Shown in pieces: positions 1 to 6,398 of a stretch of 18,912 bases of DNA. Position 1 is the stretch's first letter, and every line of letters begins with the position of its first letter. The position numbers and the translations under genes are program-made. The notes beneath the pieces were generated by a model. That model was not told the DNA's origin. It made no database searches and saw only the letters and a program-made list of their open reading frames with translations. This DNA comes from DASSJF01 sp035934535 (lineage in GTDB: Bacteria > Sysuimicrobiota > Sysuimicrobiia > Sysuimicrobiales > Segetimicrobiaceae): the NCBI GenBank assembly GCA_035934535.1, contig DASYXS010000047.1:1-18912 (forward strand), given 5' to 3'.

Positions 1-338
1 ATAACGGTCTCGTCTTCAGGAACTCTGGGGAGAGCCTTGGGGCTCTTCATCGACAAGCCGCGCATCGGACTGACCGGCAGAATTCCTGACTCCACGCACC
101 AGCCGAAGAACGCACGGAGTTTGCTGAAGTGCAGATGCACAGTCACCGCCGCCACACGATTCCGTAGGCTGGTCAAATAGCCTTGGACCGCCGGTGACGT
201 GCAGCCCGAGACGTTTGGTCCAAGAGCCGCACAGAAAGGCAGCAGAACCTCACGATACAGTTGGACCGTGCGAGAAGTGCAGCCGCCTACCGAACGGGAC
301 AGTAAGAAGGACTCCACTGACTGGGATAGGGTGAGCAC
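1..338 (-). CDS. Tyrosine recombinase/integrase, N-terminal part (runs off window)
   Basis: Translating the minus strand from a GTG at 338-336 gives 112 codons with no stop up to base 1. The protein begins VLTLSQSVESFLLSR and continues with TVQLYREVLLPFCAALG, VQGYLTSL and HLHFSKLRAFFGWCVESG, then PVSPMRGLSMKSPKALPRV. This is the usual layout of the SAM-like core-binding domain of XerC/D-type and phage integrases: two helical pairs, an 'LRAFFGWCVESG' helix, then the 'N/SPM..L..PK..P..P' linker. The catalytic domain (R-H-R-Y) would lie beyond the window and cannot be checked. No ATG occurs upstream in frame; GTG 338 directly abuts AGAGGT, and a second in-frame GTG lies at 317. The G+C (about 57% in the first 60 bases by hand count) is clearly below the neighbouring genes, and a TTA codon occurs, both suggesting transfer. 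It sits 60 bases downstream of tRNA-Ile in the same direction. Confidence 0.82.
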   Translation of the reverse strand, partial: MLTLSQSVESFLLSRSVGGCTSRTVQLYREVLLPFCAALGPNVSGCTSPAVQGYLTSLRNRVAAVTVHLHFSKLRAFFGWCVESGILPVSPMRGLSMKSPKALPRVPEDETV

Positions 339-398
339 ACCTCTTACAGCAGGGTTTTCGAGGTGCCGAGAACGCGCAACGCTTTGACTTACTTGGTC

Positions 399-475
399 TG
401 GTGGGCCCTCGTGGACTCGAACCACGGACCTCACCCTTATCAGGGGTGCGCTCTCACCACCTGAGCTAAGGGCCC
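399..475 (-). tRNA. tRNA-Ile (anticodon GAT), 3' CCA encoded
   Basis: The reverse complement of 475-399 folds as a full cloverleaf. The acceptor stem GGGCCCT (475-469) pairs with AGGGCCC (409-403). The D arm holds AGCTC...GAGC. The anticodon stem is CACCC/GGGTG with loop CTGATAA, giving anticodon GAT for AUC isoleucine codons. The T arm has GGTTCGAGTCC. The discriminator is A at 402 and CCA is encoded at 401-399. It has its own promoter 15 bases upstream and an integrase gene just beyond its 3' end. Confidence 0.97.
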
Positions 476-489
476 ACGGTTACGTTCCT

Positions 490-518
490 AGTATAGGGAC
501 GGTGCCGGGGAGCGTCAA
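490..518 (-). promoter_or_regulatory. Sigma-70 promoter of tRNA-Ile
   Basis: On the minus strand there is TTGACG (518-513), a 17-base spacer and TATACT (495-490). This is a near-consensus housekeeping promoter. Transcription should start about 7 bases further, near 483, just before the mature tRNA 5' end at 475. No terminator is visible between the tRNA and the integrase start at 338, so this promoter could also read into the integrase. Confidence 0.87.
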
Positions 519-547
519 TCAAGCGCGCGCGGCGCCTGTGCGTGGTG

Positions 548-766
548 TCAGTCCCACTCCGGAAAGAAGTACATCCCCGCCATGGTCGCGATCCCGACCA
601 GCACGATCACGATCGGGTTGCCGACAAAATATGGGAACACCGTCAGCACGATGCCGCCGAGCACCATGCCGATCCGGTCCGTCTTTCGTCCGTAGACGAG
701 CGCGGCCATGCCGAGCAGGCTGAAGAGGCCGCCGAGAACGAGCGCCGCGGGGCTGCCGTTGAACAT
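548..766 (-). CDS. Small two- to three-helix membrane protein (YGRK family, unknown function)
   Basis: This 72-residue protein has a hydrophobic N-terminal helix (about residues 7-24), a short basic turn YGRKTDR, and a second and third hydrophobic stretch (about 33-49 with VFPYFVGNP, then 52-67). The combination of a YGRK turn and an MVFPYFV-like motif is typical of a family of ~65-75-residue proteins often labelled 'amino acid transport protein'. To my knowledge that label has no direct functional support. It ends with MYFFPEWD. The chosen ATG at 766 keeps all helices; the overlapping frame starting at 776 encodes an Arg-rich non-membrane product and is rejected. It lies 40 bases after tyrS, and a TATAGT hexamer 8 bases before the ATG may give it its own promoter. 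Confidence 0.75.
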   Translation of the reverse strand: MFNGSPAALVLGGLFSLLGMAALVYGRKTDRIGMVLGGIVLTVFPYFVGNPIVIVLVGIATMAGMYFFPEWD

Positions 767-806
767 CGCCGACCACTATATGCCCGCGTGAATCACGGGA
801 CGGACC

Positions 807-2024
807 TTACGCGGTCAGCCGCACCTTCGCGAACCGCCGGCGGCCGACGCGAACGATCGACCCGTCGCGCACCGGCACGTCGATGTCCTTGGCCGCGCGG
901 GTTTCATCGAGCGTTACGCCGCCCTGATCGATCAACCGGCGCGCTTCGCTGTTGGACGGCGCGAGGCGGAGCGCCACCAGCAGGTGCGAGAGCCGGATCC
1001 TGCCGTGCTGCGCCTGTGCCCGGCTCAGCGCGACCTCGGGAATCTCATCCGGCCGCTCGTGCTCCCTAAAGACGCGGGTGAACTCCGCCGCCGCGGCGCC
1101 GGCCGCGGCCTCGCCCCAGTGGCGCGCCGTGATCGCGTGCGCGAGGCGCTGCTTGACGTCCCGGGGGTGCGCGGCGCCGGCCCGCAGCGCGGCCTCGAGC
1201 GCGCGCACTTCCTCGAGCGGGACGAGCGTGCAGTACTCGAAGTACGGCACCATCAGGCCGTCGGCGAGCGACATCACCTTGGCGTACATCTCGTTCGGCG
1301 GCTCGGTGATGCCGATCGCGTTGCCGAGGCTCTTGCTCATCTTCTGGACGCCGTCCAGTCCGGGAAGAAGCGGGGTCAGCACCACGACCTGGGGCTCCTG
1401 CCCCATCTCCCGCTGCAATTCGCGGCCCATCAGGTTGTTGAATTTTTGGTCGGTGCCGCCGAGCTCGACGTCGGCCTGAATCGCCACCGAATCGTACGCC
1501 TGGCAGAGCGGATACAGCAGCTCGTGCAGGTGAATCGGCAGATGCTCCCGGAAGCGCTTCGCGAAATCGTCGCGCTCGAGCAGCCGGTGGACCGTCGCCC
1601 GGCCGGCGAGCCGGATCACGTCCTCGAACGTCATCGGCGCGAGCCACTCGCTGTTGAACGCCACCCGCGTGCGCCCGGCGTCGAGAATCCGGCTGTACTG
1701 GTCCCGGTATGTGGCGGCGTTTCGCTCGACGGCCTCGCGGCTGAGCTGCGGCCGCGCCTCGGAGCGGCCCGACGGATCGCCGATCAACCCGGTAAAGTCG
1801 CCGATGACGAGGATGGCCTCGTGGCCGAGGTCCTGAAACTGGCGGAGCTTCTGCAAGACCACCGCGTTCCCGAGGTGGATGTCGGGCGCCGTCGGATCGA
1901 GGCCGAGTTTCACGCGGAGCGGGCGCCGCTGTTCGAGCTTGGCGAGCAGCGCCTCCTCGCTGATGATCTCGACCGTGCCTCGAGCGAGGCGCGCGAGCTG
2001 CTCGCGTGGGCTGGGCGTATTCAC
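807..2024 (-). CDS. tyrS: Tyrosyl-tRNA synthetase
   Basis: Class I aminoacyl-tRNA synthetase that activates tyrosine with ATP and charges tRNA-Tyr in the cytoplasm. It has 405 residues, the expected length for the TyrS2/TyrZ-like type. Visible motifs are the HIGH-type signature HLGN (50-53, in DIHLGNAVVLQKL), GDFTGLIGDPSGR (75-87), the tyrosine-site region YPLCQAYDS (171-179) and ELGGTDQKFN (187-196), and KMSKS (228-232). The C-terminal S4 RNA-binding domain spans about 340-400 (RLSHLLVALRLAPSNSEARRL...GGV). The start is GTG at 2024; upstream in frame there is no better start, and the -10 element TATAAT ends only 6 bases before it, so the mRNA may be leaderless. It follows the CDF exporter by 19 bases and precedes the small membrane gene. 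Confidence 0.97.
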   Translation of the reverse strand: MNTPSPREQLARLARGTVEIISEEALLAKLEQRRPLRVKLGLDPTAPDIHLGNAVVLQKLRQFQDLGHEAILVIGDFTGLIGDPSGRSEARPQLSREAVERNAATYRDQYSRILDAGRTRVAFNSEWLAPMTFEDVIRLAGRATVHRLLERDDFAKRFREHLPIHLHELLYPLCQAYDSVAIQADVELGGTDQKFNNLMGRELQREMGQEPQVVVLTPLLPGLDGVQKMSKSLGNAIGITEPPNEMYAKVMSLADGLMVPYFEYCTLVPLEEVRALEAALRAGAAHPRDVKQRLAHAITARHWGEAAAGAAAAEFTRVFREHERPDEIPEVALSRAQAQHGRIRLSHLLVALRLAPSNSEARRLIDQGGVTLDETRAAKDIDVPVRDGSIVRVGRRRFAKVRLTA

Positions 2025-2030
2025 GGCGGG

Positions 2031-2039
2031 ATTATAGCA
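2031..2039 (-). promoter_or_regulatory. Extended -10 promoter directly before tyrS
   Basis: The minus strand reads TGCTATAAT at 2039-2031, a TGn-extended perfect -10. Only 6 bases (CCCGCC) separate it from the GTG start at 2024. There is no good -35 at the normal distance, as is usual with extended -10 promoters. The expected transcription start is at or within a base or two of the GTG, which would make tyrS leaderless when transcribed from here. Confidence 0.62.
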
Positions 2040-2043
2040 TCGC

Positions 2044-3018
2044 TCAACCGGCAGGAGGCGGCGGAGGTCCTTGGGCAGACGGGACGCCGTGCGGATCGGA
2101 CCCGGGCGCGCAGCGCGGATGCCAGGGGTCGAGAAACTCCGAGGTCTCGACCTGGAGCGTCACGTGCGACAGCCCGAACCGGTCCCGCAGCATCGTCCCG
2201 AGGCGGGTCAGTACCTCCTGGCTATCGATGCCGTCGTCCACGCGGACGTGGGCGCTGACCGCGGCGATGCCGCTCGTGAGCGACCAGATGTGCAGATCGT
2301 GAGCCTCGCACACGCCGGCCACCGCGGCGATGGCTTGGTGGACCTCGAGGAGGGAGATCCCGGGCGGGGTGCCTTCCATGAGGATCCGCACCGCTTCACG
2401 GAGCAGCGGCCAGGACCCTGCCACCAGCAGGGCCGCGATGCCGAGACTCACGATCGGGTCCGCCGGGGTCCAGCGCGCGACGAGAATGACGAGGCTCGCG
2501 GCGATCGTGCCGACGGCCGCGGCGGCATCCGCCAGCACGTGGGCGAGCGCCGTGCGCACGTTCAGATTTTCGCCGTGTGAGCGCACGAGCAGCGCGCTCG
2601 CCGCCAGGTTGCCGGCGAGCCCGAGCACGGCCACCCCGAGCATGCCCGGCGCGGCCACGGGATGCGGCGTGCCCAGGCGCGCGACGGCCTCGCGGCCGAT
2701 CGCCAGCGCGACCGCCCACAGCGCGACGACGCTCGTCGCCGCGGCCAGAATCTCGGCGCGCCGGTACCCGTACGACATCTCCGCGGTCGCCGGACGGCTG
2801 GCGACCCAGGCCGCCAGCACACCGAGCCCGAGGCTGCCCACGTCGACGAGCAGATGGCCCGCGTCCGCGAGCAGCGCGAGGCTGCCCGTCCACCACCCGC
2901 CCACGGCTTCGACGATCATCAGCGCGAAGATCACCCCGAGCGCGCCGGACAGCGCGGCGCCCGGCCGGGCGGGACGCACCGCGCCGTGACGGTGAGCGTG
3001 CGCGCTCGCCGCGGTCAT
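2044..3018 (-). CDS. Cation diffusion facilitator (CzcD/ZitB-type Zn2+/Co2+/Cd2+ exporter)
   Basis: This 324-residue CDF-family inner-membrane antiporter exports divalent metal in exchange for protons. The cytoplasmic N-terminus is His-rich (AHAHRHG). Six membrane helices span about 24-225. The transport site is clear: D52, H55 and D59 in helix 2 (LLADAGHLLVD), and H160 and D164 in helix 5 (LAHVLADAAAAVG). YGYRRAEILAA after helix 2 is typical of the CzcD subgroup. The C-terminal metal-sensing domain (about 230-300) holds HDLHIWSLTSG and AHVRVDD. The ATG at 3018 overlaps the mutS2 stop (ATGA), so translation is coupled. An extra proline-rich tail (PPPPPAG) ends it. Metal specificity is inferred from the family only; Zn2+ is most likely. 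Confidence 0.95.
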   Translation of the reverse strand: MTAASAHAHRHGAVRPARPGAALSGALGVIFALMIVEAVGGWWTGSLALLADAGHLLVDVGSLGLGVLAAWVASRPATAEMSYGYRRAEILAAATSVVALWAVALAIGREAVARLGTPHPVAAPGMLGVAVLGLAGNLAASALLVRSHGENLNVRTALAHVLADAAAAVGTIAASLVILVARWTPADPIVSLGIAALLVAGSWPLLREAVRILMEGTPPGISLLEVHQAIAAVAGVCEAHDLHIWSLTSGIAAVSAHVRVDDGIDSQEVLTRLGTMLRDRFGLSHVTLQVETSEFLDPWHPRCAPGSDPHGVPSAQGPPPPPAG

Positions 3019-5426
3019 CGCTCGCCGAGCCTCACGATCGTGACCCCGCTCCCTCCCTCGCCTTCGCCGCCGAGGCGAAACGAAGCGGCGTGTGGATGAT
3101 GCGCGAGAAATTCGTGCAGCGCCCGGCGCAGCGTGCCCGTGCCTTTGCCGTGAATCACGGTCACGAACGGCAGGCCCGCGAGCGCCGCCTCGTCGAGGTA
3201 CTTGTCCAGCGCGAGGATCGCTTCATCGACCGTCATGCCGCGGAGATGAATGCTGGCCGGCACGGCGGCCGCGCCGAGGCCGGGGGCCGCCCCCTCCCGC
3301 CCCGTCCGGGCATCGTCGGCCCGCGCCGGCCCAGAGACTTCCGGCCGCTGCGCGGCCTCCCACCGCAGGTCGTCGAGCGGCACGCGGACCTTTACCACGC
3401 CGACCTGGACTTCGACCTCGCCGCGGGCGTCCGCCTCCGCCTGCACGATGCCCGGCCGGCCGAGCGACGCCACCAGCACCCGGTCGCCCGTCCTGACCGA
3501 GTCGACCGGGGTGCCGGGCGGGGCCGGCGCCGCCTCGGCGTAGCTTTCCGCGGCCCGGCCGAGCGCGCGCAGGTGCGCGCGCAGCCGGGCCGCCGCCTGA
3601 GGCGACCGTTCGGTGCGCAGCGCCTCCGTCAGGGTCTCGAGGTCCCGGCGGCCCGCGCGGATCAGCGCGTCGAGCTCGTCGCGCGTCCGCGCAAGGCTGC
3701 GCCGACGGTCCTCCGCGGCGCGGCGGCGCTCGTTCTCGAGATCCGCCCGGAGCCGGGCGACCTCCAGCCGGTCGCGGCCGGCGGCGTCGCGCTCCGCGCC
3801 GAGCGCCACCCGCTCCTCCTCAACCCGCTGGATCACGCGGCTGAGGTCCTCCTGCTCCTGCGACAGATAGCCGCGCGCCCGCTCCACGATCGCCGGGTCG
3901 AGGCCGAGGCGGGCCGCGATCACGAGAGCGTTGCTGCGGCCCGGCGTACCGATGAGCAGGCGGTACGTCGGACGCAGCGTTTCCTCGTCGAACTCCACCG
4001 AGGCGTTCTCCACGCCGGCGTGCGTGAACGCGAGCGCCTTCAGTTCGCCGTAGTGCGTCGTCACCGCGGTGCAGACGCCCCGGGCGTGCAGGATCTCGAT
4101 GAGCGCGCGCGCGAGGGCGGTGCCCTCCACCGGATCCGTCCCCGCGCCGACCTCGTCGAGCAGCACGAGCGCCGTGCCGGCCGCCGCGAGACTCGCGCCC
4201 GGCGCGCGCGGAATCGCGTCGAGATGGCGCAGGATCTCCACGATCGCCGTGAGGTGCGAGGAGAACGTGGAGAGGTTCTGCTCGATGCTCTGCTCGTCGC
4301 CGATGTCCGCGAACACGCCGGCGAAGACCGCAACCTCGCTGTCCGGCGCCGCCGGGACGTGCAGGCCGGCCTGCGCCATCAGCGTCAGCAGCCCGAGCGT
4401 GCGCAGCGTCACGGTCTTGCCGCCCGTGTTCGGCCCGGTGATCACGAGCGTGCGGAAGTCGCGGCCGAGGCGCAGGTCGATCGGCACCACGGCCCCGGTC
4501 AGCAGGGGGTGGCGGGCCCCACGCAGGTCTACGTGGCCGGCGTCGTTGAGACGCGGCGGCGAGGCGTCCATGCGCCGGCTCAGCTCCGCCGACGCCGCGA
4601 CCAGGTCCAGCGCGCCGAGGGCCTCGAGCGTCTCGCCGATCGGTTCCGAGGCGGCCGCGATCGCGGCGCTCAGGGCGGCGAGGATGCGCGCAATCTCCAC
4701 TTGTTCCGCCGCGGCCAGTTCGCGCACGCGGTTGCCGAGCGGCACGATCGCGAGCGGCTCCATGAACACGGTCGCGCCGCTCGCCGACTGATCGTGCACG
4801 ATCCCGGGGAACTGCTCTCGAAACTCGCTGCGCACCGGGACGACGTAGCGGTCGCCTCGGATCGTGATTAGCGGATCCCGGAGCACGCGCTGCACGGCGG
4901 GCCTCCGCAGCAGCTGGTCGAGATGCTCGCGCAGCCGCGCGTCGGCCAGGTACCGCTCCCGCCGGACCTTGGCGAGCTCGGGGCTGGCCTGGTCCGTGAT
5001 CGAGCCGTCGTCGGCAATCGCGGTGCCGATCGACGACTCGAGATCCGCAAAGACGGTCAGCCCATCGGCCTGCTCGGCGAGTCCCGGTGCATCCGCGGCA
5101 TGCGCGGTCAGGAATCCTTTGAGCGCGCGGGCCACCCCAAGCGTGTCCCGAATCTCGAGCAGTTCGAGCGCGCCGAGCGACCCGCCGATCGCCGCGCGGT
5201 GCACCGGCTCCCGGACGTCGCGGATCCCCCGGACCGGCAGACCGCCCGCGCCGTCGGCCAGGGCGCGCGCCTCGGTGGTCAACTGCTGCCGGCGCGCCGC
5301 CTCGTCGAGCCACGGTGATGGGTCGAGCGCAAACGCCCGCTCGCGGCCGAGGGGCGAGACGCACAGCGCGGCCAGCCGCTCGAGCATCGCGGGGAACCCC
5401 AGGACGCGAAGCGCGCGGGGGGTCAC
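3015..5426 (-). CDS. mutS2: MutS2 (ATPase with Smr endonuclease domain)
   Basis: This 803-residue protein aligns along its whole length with the MutS2 family (usually ~780-790). MutS2 binds branched DNA and stalled, collided ribosomes and does not act in canonical mismatch repair. Seen: N-terminal VTPRALRVLGFPAMLERL; the clamp region TIRGDRYVVPVRSEFR (188-203) with HDQSASGATVFMEP; Walker A GPNTGGKT (331-338); the SIEQNLSTFSSH signature (380-391); Walker B VLLDEVGAGTDP (421-432); TTHYGELKA (456-464); a charged coiled coil (about 520-625); a KOW-like segment GDRVLVASLGRPG (647-659); and a C-terminal Smr domain (725-800) with HGKGTG (759-764). The Smr LDLR motif reads IHLR (726-729). The GTG start at 5426 overlaps the previous gene's stop (GTGA) and matches the family N-terminus. 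The open frame extends upstream to 6182, but that part is Arg-rich shadow sequence of the neighbour. Confidence 0.97.
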   Translation of the reverse strand: MTPRALRVLGFPAMLERLAALCVSPLGRERAFALDPSPWLDEAARRQQLTTEARALADGAGGLPVRGIRDVREPVHRAAIGGSLGALELLEIRDTLGVARALKGFLTAHAADAPGLAEQADGLTVFADLESSIGTAIADDGSITDQASPELAKVRRERYLADARLREHLDQLLRRPAVQRVLRDPLITIRGDRYVVPVRSEFREQFPGIVHDQSASGATVFMEPLAIVPLGNRVRELAAAEQVEIARILAALSAAIAAASEPIGETLEALGALDLVAASAELSRRMDASPPRLNDAGHVDLRGARHPLLTGAVVPIDLRLGRDFRTLVITGPNTGGKTVTLRTLGLLTLMAQAGLHVPAAPDSEVAVFAGVFADIGDEQSIEQNLSTFSSHLTAIVEILRHLDAIPRAPGASLAAAGTALVLLDEVGAGTDPVEGTALARALIEILHARGVCTAVTTHYGELKALAFTHAGVENASVEFDEETLRPTYRLLIGTPGRSNALVIAARLGLDPAIVERARGYLSQEQEDLSRVIQRVEEERVALGAERDAAGRDRLEVARLRADLENERRRAAEDRRRSLARTRDELDALIRAGRRDLETLTEALRTERSPQAAARLRAHLRALGRAAESYAEAAPAPPGTPVDSVRTGDRVLVASLGRPGIVQAEADARGEVEVQVGVVKVRVPLDDLRWEAAQRPEVSGPARADDARTGREGAAPGLGAAAVPASIHLRGMTVDEAILALDKYLDEAALAGLPFVTVIHGKGTGTLRRALHEFLAHHPHAASFRLGGEGEGGSGVTIVRLGER

Positions 5427-6361
5427 GGCGCGCCGGCCGGGGCCGTCGCATCGCCATTGGCGGTCAGCAAGGCGAGGCACGCCGGGGCGACGTCCGTGAT
5501 CGCGCACAGCCGGTCGCAGATCAGGTCGCGCCCGGCGCCGATGAGCAGCGCCGGCACGGGATTCGTCGTGTGCGCGCGGGTGCGGGCGTCTTCGACGTTG
5601 CCGTGGTCGCTCGTCAGGACAACGAGCGTCGTCGACAGGTCCAGGTGCGTCAACGCGCCGCCCAGGAACCGGTCGAAACGCTCGACGATCTCGACCGCGC
5701 CCTCGATCCGCCCGTGGCCGGCGAGGTCCGTCTGGAAGAACTCGAAGATCGTAAACGCGTGCGCGCGCACGATGGCGGCGAGGTTCGCGCCCGCGTCTTC
5801 CGGCGCAATCCCCGGAACCGCGGCCCCCAATTCGCGGGCGCGCGCGTTCGTCAGATCCTGGTAGACGGCGCGGCCCGCGGCGAGATCGTCCACGGTGCGC
5901 AAGCGCACCCCGGCCTGTAGCGCGTGCAGCGTGATGGCGCCGTAGCGCAGCCGCCGCGCGGCCACGGCCTCGAAATACGCGGGTGTGTACGCGTTGGCGA
6001 GGGCGACCGGCACGCCGCCCCGCCGCAGCGCCCCCATCAACCCGTCCGACGCGAGGAGCGCCGCCAGCGACGGGGTGGGATAGGCGGTGAGGTGACGGCC
6101 GATGTGCGCCGGCGCATTTCGGCCGGTCAGCAGCGCCGTCTGACCGGTGGCGCTCTGCGGCAGTCCGGGCACGCCGAGACACGCGTCGAGCGGAACGAGC
6201 GCCGCGGACGCGGTGTGCCGGGACGCCCGGCTCGCGAGCGGTCCGCCGGCCAGGCCGCGCAGCACAGGCGTGGATGCCCGCACGACGGGATTGACCGCCG
6301 GATCGTCGTCCCCGAGCCCGAGCCCGTCGACAAAGAGGAGCAGAAGGTGAAGTTCCGGCAC
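5423..6361 (-). CDS. Alkaline phosphatase superfamily metalloenzyme (iPGM/phosphopentomutase-like)
   Basis: The 312 residues have the metal-site pattern of the phosphoglycerate mutase/phosphopentomutase branch of the alkaline phosphatase fold. Seen: FVDGLGLG (metal Asp12); QSATGQTALLTG (69-80), where S70 lies at the nucleophile position of iPGM; DLAGH (D212, H216); SDHGNVED (D252, H253); and HTTNPVP (H264). It is much shorter than true iPGM (~510) and has no large inserted transferase domain, so the substrate is unknown. Proteins of this type are often annotated simply as metalloenzymes. The start is GTG at 6361 behind a GGGGG stretch. It begins 37 bases after chrA and its stop overlaps the mutS2 start (GTGA). 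Because it lies downstream of a fluoride riboswitch, it may be co-induced by fluoride; that is inference. Confidence 0.82.
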   Translation of the reverse strand: MPELHLLLLFVDGLGLGDDDPAVNPVVRASTPVLRGLAGGPLASRASRHTASAALVPLDACLGVPGLPQSATGQTALLTGRNAPAHIGRHLTAYPTPSLAALLASDGLMGALRRGGVPVALANAYTPAYFEAVAARRLRYGAITLHALQAGVRLRTVDDLAAGRAVYQDLTNARARELGAAVPGIAPEDAGANLAAIVRAHAFTIFEFFQTDLAGHGRIEGAVEIVERFDRFLGGALTHLDLSTTLVVLTSDHGNVEDARTRAHTTNPVPALLIGAGRDLICDRLCAITDVAPACLALLTANGDATAPAGAP

Positions 6362-6398
6362 GCCCCCATCATACCGCAGCCCGGTGCCGGCCGAGACG

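Noticed and set aside
2577..4871. A 764-codon plus-strand open frame opposite the CDF and mutS2 genes
   Set aside because: Arg/Gly/Ala-rich with no domain resemblance; it is the GC-rich antisense shadow of two well-recognised genes.
5427..6182. N-terminal extension of mutS2 to an upstream start
   Set aside because: The extension is Arg-rich and overlaps the real phosphatase-fold gene; the family N-terminus matches GTG 5426, which overlaps the previous stop.
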